From NCBI RefSeq assembly GCF_902806685.2, contig NC_048563.1:3563098-3627097 (forward strand): DNA of 64,000 bases, in the 5' to 3' direction. Position 1 is the stretch's first letter. The number at the start of each line of letters is the position of its first letter. A program made the translations under genes and the position numbers. Shown here piece by piece: positions 1 to 9,900 of the stretch. The stretch is from Maniola hyperantus. Lineage: Eukaryota > Arthropoda > Insecta > Lepidoptera > Nymphalidae. The notes beneath the pieces are model-generated. The model did not search any database. It had not been told where the DNA came from and saw nothing but the letters and a program-made list of their open reading frames with translations.

Positions 1-659
1 TCGCATTTTAAACACTTTTTCTTTCTTACAAAATCTTCAAAAAAACTATCATTAAAAGCTTTGAATTAAATTGATTCCATTATAATTTGTAAATAAAATA
101 TTCCGTTTGTAAGAAGTATGAAGTTACGAACTGATTTGACGATCACCAATGGCGCCAGCACTGGTTAACGTAAACGTAACTTTTTAACGAACGTTAGCGC
201 TAATAGATGCTGAATCAACGCTTTTTCTTTACTTACGTTCGTTAGCGCCATATTTAAAGGTTACGTGTCCGTCAAAGTTTGTTGAAACAACCGGCCCTTA
301 GTGTACCTTACGTATACCGATACGACTTACACAAGCATGAGTAAGTGGCCTTCGTGAAATGCAAGAACTATACTGATTTGACTAGTTGTCAAATACCGTA
401 TTGCAAGAACTGTAGGGCGATTGCCTAAAACCTGCACCAATCATTATTACAATCTCAATTGTTGTGATTGGCTGAATTTGTGCGATTCTTGTTGGAACAA
501 AATGCATTGTAGCCAATAGTGAGCGAGCGTCAACCAATCAGAGGTGATTGCGATCGTGACAGTGTAGCTGTCATTCTCGCTCAATCGCGCCGCTGTATGA
601 TGGTACGGTGCGGATGGTATGAGTGCGACTCACACTTGAGTAGATGTTTTGTTGTACAG
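1..659. other. Left-edge non-coding stretch
   Basis: No supported gene. Positions 149-270 carry inverted copies of a GTTAACG/CGTTAGCGC-type motif, probably a decayed fold-back element. Positions about 415-585 match a dispersed repeat seen again at 42050-42180 and 56900-57080, recognisable by the shared words CCTGCA(C/T)CAATCATTATTA and TGTTGTGATTGGCTGAA. Reading frames here are short and look accidental. Confidence 0.5.
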
Positions 660-759
660 TGTCCCCACCCCCGCGCCCGCCCCGCTCCGCCGCCCGCGCT
701 CGCCCCAAGCAGCTGCGAAAAAGGACTCCAATGAAGAAAACCATGATCGTCCCAAAAAG
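660..759 (+). CDS. Possible upstream coding exon (Pro/Arg-rich)
   Basis: A pyrimidine-rich tract ending in TACAG at 655-659 is followed by an open 33-codon frame and a GTACAT donor at 760. The frame is Pro/Arg/Ala-rich (PTPAPAPLRRPRS) and then charged (KKDSNEENHDRPKK), similar in style to the Pro/Lys-rich linker of the Tudor gene at 3940. It would end in phase 0. That does not match the incoming phase of either candidate exon at 1365 or 2988 (phase 2), so an exon is missing or the call is wrong. It could equally be a GC-rich promoter or 5' UTR. Confidence 0.25.
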
Positions 760-779
760 GTACATATAATAATTACCAT

Positions 780-1215
780 TTGTATTCAAAAAGAAAAACG
801 GAACCCTTATGTGATCACTTTGTTGTATGTCTGTCTGTCAAGAAACCTAGGGGGTATTTCCCGTTGACCTAGAATCATGAAATTCGTCAGGTTGGTAGGT
901 TTATATAGCACATATAAGTGAAAAAATCCGAAAACCGTGAATTTGTGGTTACATCACGAAAAAAATATTAAAATGTGTTCATGAACAAATAATCAGTATT
1001 TTCAACTTTCAAAGTAAGATTACTATACCAAGTGGAGTATCATATTATGAAGGGGCTTTATTTGTACATTCGAAAACCGATTTTTATTTATTTGCATAAT
1101 AGTTTTTGATTTATCGTGCAAAATGTCGAAAAAACACGACTGTAGTACGGAACCCTCGGTGCGCGAGTCTGACTCGCACTTGATCGGTTTTTTTAACTGG
1201 GACAGTATGGGAAAA
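780..1215 (-). repeat. Dispersed repeat R (GGTTCCGTA family)
   Basis: This is a copy of a roughly 400-bp interspersed repeat. One end reads like GAACCCTTATAGGATCACTT and the other carries GCGAGTCTGACTCGCACTTG and a short CGGTTTTTT tail. Better copies lie at 32155-32590 and 57785-58206. It has no coding capacity. I cannot say whether it is a SINE or a non-autonomous DNA element. Confidence 0.6.
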
Positions 1216-1364
1216 TCCAAAACCAAAGGAGACATAGGGAAACTGTCTGAGGAACCTTTTCTTGCTGGTCTCGGTACGAATGTCCTGAACCAGTGATAGA
1301 TTATTTAGACCATTCAAAAACACTTGCAAAAGTTTATTTGGATATAACAATCTTTTATTTGTAG

Positions 1365-1533
1365 AATTTCGTCCCTGCGGGTAGCACCAACTTCCAGCAG
1401 GCCAATCAGAACCAAAACACCAATAGGGCATACAATCGCGCACCTAACATCAAAAATTTTAAGAACCAAACCTTCCGCCGACCACGAGACGATTCCAATG
1501 CTCAGGAGGAAGAATCCAGCTGGGATGTTAAAG
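1365..1533 (+). CDS. Candidate exon leading into the repeat array
   Basis: A TTTATTTGTAG acceptor precedes a 56-codon open frame ending at an AAAG/GTATAG donor. The first half is unique sequence (peptide VAPTSSRPIRTKTPIGHTIA). The last 24 codons are the first P-type module of the tandem array (RTKPSADHETIPMLRRK). Unique sequence running in frame into the repeat is the best sign that the array began as coding sequence. The exon enters in phase 2 and leaves in phase 0, so its partners are unresolved. It may belong to the Tudor gene downstream. Confidence 0.35.
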
Positions 1534-3190
1534 GTATAGTCAAAGTCAAAGTCAATAAATTTTACAACCACAGTTCCTCAAAAACCAAACTATCTGCTGA
1601 CCACAACAAGACAATGTCGTGGAGGAAGAAGTCAGCTGGGATACTAAAGTCAAAGTTATAATCTAAGTCAATATGTCTTGTAGAGGTAATAATTCAAAAA
1701 AACAAACCTTCCACTGACCACGACAAGACGATTCCAATGCTCAGGAGGAAGAAACCAACTGGAATGTTAAAGGTATAGTCAAAATCTAAGTCAACAAATT
1801 GTACAACCACAGTGTAACAAGTTCCTCAAAAACCAAACCATCTGCTGACCACAACAAGACAATGTCGAGGAGGAAGAAGTCAGCTGGGATACTAAAGATA
1901 AAGTCAAAGTCAAAACCTAAGTCTTGTAGAGGTAACAATTCAAGAACCAAACCTTCCGCCGACCACGAGACGATTCCAATGCTCAGGAGGAAGAATCCAG
2001 CTGGGATGTTAAAGGTATAGTCAAAGTCAATAAATTTTACAACCACAGTTCCTCAAAAACCAAACTATCTGCTGACCACAACAAGACAATGTCGTGGAGG
2101 AAGAAGTCAGCTGGGATACTAAAGTCAAAGTCATAATCTAAGTCATTATGTCTAGAGGTAACAATTCAAGAACCAAACCTTCCGCCGACCACGAGACGAT
2201 TCCAATGCTCAGGAGGAAGAATCCAGCTGGGATGTTAAAGGTATAGTCAAAGTCAAAGTCAATAAATTTTACAACCACAGTTCCTCAAAAACCAAACCAT
2301 CTGGTGACCACAACAAGACAATGTCGAGGAGGAAGAAGTCAGCTGGGATACTAAAGTCAAAGTCATAATCTAAGTCAATATGTCTTGTAGAGGTAATAAT
2401 TCAAGAAACAAACCTTCCACTGACCACGACAAGACGATTCCAATGCTCAAGAGGAAGAAACCAACTGGGATGTTAAAGGTATAGTCAAAATCTAAGTCAA
2501 CAAATTGTACAACCACAGTGTAACAAGTTCCTCAAAAACCAAACCATCTGCTGACCACAACAAGACAATGTCGAGGAGGAAGAAGTCAGCTGGGATACTA
2601 AAGATAAAGTCAAAGTCAAAATCTAAGTCTTGTAGAGGTAACAATTCAAGAACCAAACCTTCCGCCGACCACGAGACGATTCCAATGCTCAGGAGGAAGA
2701 ATCCAGCTGGGATGTTAAAGGTATAGTCACAAGTCAATAAATTTTACAACCACAGTTCCTCAAAAGCCAAACTATCTGCTGACCACAACAAGACAATGTC
2801 GTGGAGGAAGAAGTCAGCTGGGATACTAAAGTCAAAGTCATAATCTAAGTCATTATGTCTAGAGGTAACAATTCAAGAACCAAACCTTCCGCCGACCACG
2901 AGACGATTCCAATGCTCAGGAGGAAGAATCCAGCTGGGATGTTAAAGGTATAGTCAAAGTCAAAGTCAATAAATTTTACAACCACAGTTCCTCAAAAACC
3001 AAACCATCTGCTGACCACAACAAGACAATGTCGAGGAGGAAGAAGTCAGCTGGGATACTAAAGTCAAAGTCAAAGTCAAAATCTAAGTCTTGTAGAGGTA
3101 ACAATTTAAGAACCAAACCTTCCGCCGACCAGACGATTCCAATGTTCAGGAGGAAGAAACCAGCTGGGATGTTAAATGTATCGTCAAAAT
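1440..3190 (+). repeat. Higher-order tandem array of exon-like modules
   Basis: About fifteen modules of roughly 115 bp alternate between type P (ACCAAACCTTCCGCCGACCA) and type Q (ACCAAACCATCTGCTGACCA). P-type starts are near 1464, 1946, 2175, 2655, 2880 and 3114, with a variant P' near 1700 and 2410. The order P-Q-P'-Q-P-Q repeats with a period of about 710 bp (1464, 2175, 2880), so the array is a 2.5-copy higher-order repeat. Both types encode related peptides, KPSADH then RRK then AG(I/M)LK. P modules end at a GTATAG donor; some Q modules end at AGAG/GTAACA. Confidence 0.75.
2988..3097 (+). CDS. Candidate last array-derived exon (Q module)
   Basis: An ACAACCACAG acceptor, a 36-codon open frame (SSKTKPSADHNKTMSRRKK, then an SK run from AAGTCA hexamers, then SCR) and an AGAG/GTAACA donor make a plausible exon. 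It ends in phase 1, exactly the incoming phase needed by the next exon at 3940, so it can splice in frame into the Tudor gene. The peptide is basic and probably disordered. The acceptor pyrimidine tract is weak, and several identical Q modules upstream could compete. Confidence 0.3.
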
Positions 3191-3264
3191 CATGCATGCA
3201 GTTACGGACTTGATATGTGTTGTTACAACTAGGCCCGCACATCCCTCTAATGTATTTCCATACT

Positions 3265-3478
3265 TCCATACTAATATTATAAATGCGAAAGTGTGTCTGT
3301 CTGTGTCTGCTAGATTTTCACGGCCCAACAGTTAAACCGATTTTGATGAAATTTGGTACAGAGTTAGCTTACATCCCGGGGAAGAAAACAGGTTACTTTT
3401 TATCCCAAAAAAGCCAAGAGTCCCCACGGGATTTAAAAAACCTACAAGTGAAGTCGAGGGCATTAGCTAGTAATAAAT
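3265..3478 (+). mobile_element. Helitron-like repeat H2 (Lep1-type)
   Basis: The element starts with TACTAATATTATAAATGCGA, runs through a TCTG microsatellite and CAACCGATTTTGA-type core, and ends with a GAAGTCG..GGGCAT..CTAGT terminus. That terminus is like the non-autonomous Lepidopteran Helitrons called Lep1. It lacks coding sequence. Confidence 0.6.
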
Positions 3479-3489
3479 AAATTTTGTGT

Positions 3490-3890
3490 AATCTAGATAT
3501 ATAAAATGAAAAGGTAACAGCTCAAACTACTGGATGGATCCGGCTGAAAGGCATGCAGATAGCTAATATGACATAGGCATCCGCTAAGAAAGGATTTTTG
3601 AAAATTCAATTCCTAAGGGGGTGAAATTGGGGTTTGAAATTTGTTTAGTCCACTCGGTCGAAGTCGCGAGCATAAGGTAATCCATACTAATATTATAAAT
3701 GCGAAATTGTGTCTGTCTGTCTGTCTGATAGCTTTTCACGGCTCAACCGTTCAACCGATTTTGATGAAATTTGGTATATCCCGGGGAAGGACATAGGCTA
3801 CTTTTTATCCTGGAAAATTAAAGAGTTCCCACAGGATTTTAAAAATCGAAATCCACGCGGACGAAGTCGCGGGCATCATCTAGTAATAAA
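3490..3890 (+). mobile_element. Two adjacent Helitron-like repeats (H1 then H2)
   Basis: Positions 3500-3675 are a degraded H1 copy (AACAGCTCAAACTACTGGA, GTCGCGAGCATAAG end). Positions 3688-3888 are an H2 copy with the TACTAATATTATAAATGCGA start and a GCGGGCATCATCTAGTAA end. They lie just before the 3940 exon of the Tudor gene, in what would be its intron. Confidence 0.6.
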
Positions 3891-3939
3891 TAAAAACAGT
3901 GTAATCTTAATAATAAAAATGTGTTCTTTACATACCTAG

Positions 3940-6900
3940 TGGAGACAAAAGCCGTAGTGGAACCTACACCAGTACCAAAACCAGCCGTACCTAAACCAGC
4001 TGTACCCGTCCCAAATACATCACACTCACCAGCGAAGAATGTACCTAAACCTGAGCCGAAGAACTCGCCAGTGAAGAAAGGCCCAGTGGCAGCTGAAGTG
4101 GAAACTGTACCGGAGGTCAAGAAATTAGTACCACTTGTGTCCGTGTCTGATGCTACGCCTGTTAGGAAGATTGCTCCTAAGAAGTAAGTATATAATGGTG
4201 CTGATTCTGATGGCAACTAAATAGACTATTCACATTAGTTAATAGTTTGGAATATCGGCGCAAAGTTGCCTGTAAATCGGTATTTGAAAGTCAAATGATT
4301 TATTCAAAATAGGTACCTAATAAATTATTCTTTTTATAGTCAGATGTTGGATTTGTAAAATATAGTGGTGATATTTATTACGCAAACTTAAAACTAGAGC
4401 TACGAGGGTTCAAAACGCGCCCAGGTCTGAGAAGAGCCCACAAAAAACTCAGGATATATTTCGGAGAGTGAGCCGAAGAACTTTTCAACCTAATTACTCC
4501 TTCACCTTTCTATTATTGTACCGCCTGTTTAAAAAAAATTAAAACATTGTTCTTGTCCGCAGTTATTTGATCGAGACCCTGTCTATCGGAGACTCAGTGC
4601 TAGTGTCCGTGGATGCCAAAGCTTCGGACTGTCGCAGCCAATCCAGCGGCTACGTGTGCTTATCCTTACACGAGAAGTGTGAGCAGGACTACCAGCTGCT
4701 ATGCGAAGATTACTCCGTTGACTGCGAAGCTGCACAGGACTATAAGTAAGTGTCCACAGTTATTTGATCGAGACCCTGTCTATCGGAGACTCAGTGCTAG
4801 TGTCCGTGGATGCCAAGGCCTTGGACTGCCGCAGCCAATCCAGCGGCTACGTGTGCTTATCCTTACACGAGAAGTGTGAGCAGGACTACCAGCTGCTATG
4901 CGAAGATTACTCCGTTGACTGCGAAGCTGCACAGGACTATAAGTAAGTGTCCACAGTTATTTGATCGAGACCCTGTCTATCGGAGACTCAGTGCTAGTGT
5001 CCGTGGATGCCAAGGCCTTGGACTGCCGCAGCCAATCCAGCGGCTACGTGTGCTTATCCTTACACGAGAAGTGTGAGCAGGACTACCAGCTGCTATGCGA
5101 AGATTACTCCGTTGACTGCGAAGCTGCACAGGACTATAAGTAAGTGTCCACAGTTATTTGATCGAGACCCTGTCTATCGGAGACTCAGTGCTAGTGTCCG
5201 TGGATGCCAAAGCTTCGGACTGTCGCAGCCAATCCAGCGGCTACGTGTGCTTATCCTTACACGAGAAGTGTGAGCAGGACTACCAGCTGCTATGCGAAGA
5301 TTACTCCGTTGACTGCGAAGCTGCACAGGACTATAAGTAAGTGTCCACAGTTATTTGATCGAGACCCTGTCTATCGGAGACTCAGTGCTAGTGTCCGTGG
5401 ATGCCAAGGCCTTGGACTGCCGCAGCCAATCCAGCGGCTACGTGTGCTTATCCTTACACGAGAAGTGTGAGCAGGACTACCAGCTGCTATGCGAAGATTA
5501 CTCCGTTGACTGCGAAGCTGCACAGGACTATAAGTAAGTGTCCACAGTTATTTGATCGAGACCCTGTCTATCGGAGACTCAGTGCTAGTGTCCGTGGATG
5601 CCAAGGCCTTGGACTGCCGCAGCCAATCCAGCGGCTACGTGTGCTTATCCTTACACGAGAAGTGTGAGCAGGACTACCAGCTGCTATGCAAAGATTACTC
5701 CGTTGACTGCGAAGCTGCACAGGACTATAAGTAAGTTGTCAAAACCCATATTATACATGTCTCTCACCCGGCTACACCATATTATACATGCATCTCACAA
5801 CGGGCTGTGCGGGCAGCGGCGCGCAGTCTCAACCGCGACGCGTGCGTGAACTGACTCCTTTGAAAAAGGACCCCGGATGGGTTCGAAACTAGTCGGAGTA
5901 ACGTCGACTAAACACGTGAGTATAGCCGGGTGAGAGACATGTATAATATGGAAATCATTCACGATAGTTTAAACGCTAATAAAAAAAGATTTAGACGAAT
6001 TGAAAACCTCCTCCTTTTTGAAGTCGGTTAAAAATTGTCAAAACCCCCTTTAAAGCCTAACAATTTCAGACTTCTGTTTGGCTAGATACTAATTTTAGAT
6101 AGAAAAGGGTGTTACTTTGCAGAAATCCCATAATACACTACGAACCATAAGCTTCATTATCATTTATTTATTTAAATAACTTTATTATTATAAGTCCTGC
6201 AAGTTGCTAATGCGCGTGGCTGCCATTTTAGTGACGTCAGCACTAGACTGAAGTTTCTTGCTGGTGGTATATTTTTATTTCGGCTGACGTCAAAATGACG
6301 TCACTTCCTTTCATATGATACCCCATTTGGTATAGTAATCTTACTTTGAAAGATGAAAATAGCAATATTTCTTCATGAACACATTTTAATTTTTTTCTTG
6401 TTCTTTTCTTTACAGTTTTCTGAGTTTCCCCTCATGTCTGCTATAACACCTACCTTCCTGCCAAACTTCATGATTCTAGGTCAACGGGAAGTACCCTCTA
6501 GGTTTCTTGACAGACTGACAGACAACAAAGTGATCCTATAAGGTTTTTCCTTTTGAGGTACGGAACCCTAAAAATGGACCATAATAGTAATTTTTGTTTG
6601 CAGGCCCAGCCCTGGCGAACTATTCTCATACTGCAACCCAGATGACGGCGCTTACTACCGCGCCAGATGCCTCAGCCCAACAAGCGCTGCCTTGATAGAC
6701 TCAAGCAGGATTGTCACACTTACCCCCACTGATAAGTGCAAGAAGATTGCGCCAAAATACGAAGCCATCAATGAGTTTTGTTGCGTATTGGACGCCTCTA
6801 ATGCCAAGGTATGTATTATTACTAGCTTGTATTCTCTACACTACTACTACACAAATTCCAAACCCCTATTTTCCCCCCTTCGGGGTTGAATTTTCTAAAA

Positions 6901-9900
6901 TCCTTTCTTAGCGGATGTCTATGTCATAATAGCTATATGCATGCAAAATATCAGTCCAATCCGTCCAGTAGTTTGAGCCAGTCATAGGTCAGTCTGTCAG
7001 TCAGTCAGTCAGTTAGTCAGCTTTTCCTTTTAGACTCCAGCAGGAGTGTCGATCTTACCCCCATTGACAAGTGCAAGAAGGCAGCACGAGACTTCGTCAA
7101 CTACACAAATTTCTAACCTATTTTGTTTGTACAAACCTAATTTCAACCCCCCCCCCCCCCCCCACAATTATTATTTATTTATAAAAATCATTTTTCAAAA
7201 ATCTTATTTTCTTAAAACTAGCTTATTTTCAAAAATCCTTTCTTAGTGGATGTCTACGTCATCATAGCTGTCTGCATGCCAAATTTCAGCCCGATCCGTC
7301 AGTAATTTGAGCTGTGCGTTGATAGATCAGTCAGTTGATAGACAAGACTGGACAAGGATTGTCGATCTTACCCCCACCGTCAATGATGATGTCCCGTTGG
7401 CTCCCTTCAGCTATGAACCCTAAAAGTTACAATTTCCAACCATTTTAATTAAAATTCTCTTTTCCAGATTGGTGACAACCTCCGGATCACGCTCAAGTCG
7501 AAGTCTGCAGACGGTTTCAAGGTGCAAGTGGAGAATGCTGAAACCGGCGCTTCCACAGGAGAAGGCGAGGTCTCGCGCTGGAGGCCGCTGGTGGAGCACC
7601 CTGTGCCCAAACCTGTGCCTGGTAAGAACTCTCAGGCTTAGCTATAGTCCACCACGTTAGCCACCGAGTGTGGGTTGATAGACTTCAAACAACTTTGGGT
7701 TAAAGGTTTTGTAAAAATCCTGTATGTATGAACTTTTTGTTTTTTCTAGATCAAAAATAGCATAAAAAGTCCTTCCCCTGGAAAGAACAGATGGGCCTAG
7801 AAAAGCTTACAAAGTCATACACACATACGCACACACGCACAAATAAAAAAAAGTCCTATATTTTGTAGATATAAAATGCTATCTAAAATCTAAAATTCTA
7901 TATAAAAGTCCTATATGTCCTAGAGGTCAACGAACGTTCCGCAAGTAGGTCACTCGGAGTCCATGCTGCGTCGTAGGCAGGGCATTGACCCGAGTTTTGC
8001 ACGCTATACATTGCGGGTTTGAAAAATATTAAATCACTAAAACTACAAAATGAGGCAAATGGTTATTGGTATTGGATTGTGTTTAGGTAGTATAACAATA
8101 ACGCTAAGTTTTTGATAGCGTTCTGGTTACACCCTGTATGTCGTCATGAAATCTCGCAATATTTCTCTAACTTGTTTTTTTATTTTCAGCGGTCGTCATC
8201 CCCGAGATTCCGAGGCCGGATTTGAAGAACAAGTCAACAGTACTATTTGCGGAAATGACGTCATTGGACAGGGCGTTGGTCCGCCCGGCCGACATCGAGT
8301 CGAAAAGGAAATTCGACCTTGTACTGCAAGATGTGTTGCAGTTTGGTATGAAAGGTAAGAAAGACTTTATTCTTACCAGATTCGTTCGTAAACGAAACCC
8401 CGGATTTGAAGACCAAGTCATCAGTACTATTGGCAGGCAGGGAGTCAGTTCGCGCACGCGTCGCGAATGTGTCAGCGACTCGAGCGCGTCGCGACTGACT
8501 CCCTTGAAAAAGGATCCTTGATGGGGTGAAACTAGTCGGGCTAACGTCGACTAAACACGTGAGTAAAGCCGGGACAGATATCCATACTAATATTATAAAT
8601 GCGAAAGTCTGTCTGTCTGTCTGCTAGCTTTTCACGGCTCAACCGTTCAACCGATTGTGACGAAATTTGGTACAGAGGTAGCTTGCAACCCGGGGAAGGA
8701 CATAGGCTACTTTTTATCCCGGAAAATTTAAGAGTTCCCACAGGATTTTTAAGAACCTAAATCCACGCGTACGAAGTCGCGGGCATCAGCTAGTTATATA
8801 TAAAGGAAAGATAGTGCTGTTTCAGATGGAGTTTGAAGGTGCTGAGGGAGGGGTTTTTGGATATGGTTTAGATTATACAATATAAAAAAAATTATACTTT
8901 GTACTTTGACGTAACATTTTTTACACCTTTATTATCTCCCAAAGCCACCATGATCCAGACAAACATCCCAACAACCATGTTGGGTGACAAACGCAGACAA
9001 ACTTTTAGCTTTTATAAAATATCGAAGGCCTGGCACCCGCTGGCTCTTAGTCTATTGTTTGAACCTCCTGTTTTATTCTATTACAGCTTCCCCAATAAAG
9101 GAGCCTCCACAGAAGGGTCAAGTCGTCATTGGAAAGTTTAGCGATGGCAATTGGTACAGGTAATTAATTCATCATCATGATCAACCTAACCTAGCGTAAA
9201 AAATGAGTCCTCACACGCCATTTTCACTTTGTGTCAAATGTCATGTCAAAGGTACGATTTTAGTCCTTATTTTAAAGATGAGCCATACTTTTGATATGAC
9301 AGTTGACCCATAGAGTTAAAATGGCGCGTGTGAAGTCATTTTGTACAGACTATTATCCTGGTTTGAGATTTGTACGATGGTGCGGAACCATTCGTGTACG
9401 AATCCGACTAGCACTTGATTGATTTTTTATTTGTTACAGGGCTTTGTGCAAACGAACCAATGTGAATGCAAACAAATATCAACTGGAATATATCGAGTTC
9501 GGTAAGTTGCAAAAGGTTTTCGTAATTATCATCATCATCATCTCGGCCCATCAGTATCGACTGTATTACGGAACTGACTGTCCGTCAGCCTGACTCACAC
9601 TTGGCCGGTTTTTTTATTTACTAGCTTATGCTCGCGACTTCGACCGCGTGGACTACACAAATTTCAAACGCGTATTTCACCCCCCTTAGGGGTTAAATTT
9701 TCAAAAATCCTTTCATAGCGGATGCCTACGTCATAATAGCTATCTGCATGCCAAATTTAAGCCCGATCCGTCCAGTAGTTTGAGCTGTGCGTTGATAGAT
9801 CAGTCAGTCAGTCACCTTTTCCTTTTATATATTTAGATTCAGATAAAAGTTAACCCTTGACTGCAATCTCACGTGGTGGTAAGTGATGATGCAGTCTAAT

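Noticed and set aside
4613..5849. Overlapping 88-residue frames repeated in the cassette array (start MP(K/R)..)
   Set aside because: They are another frame of the same 197-bp unit, cross the splice donor and have no domain resemblance.
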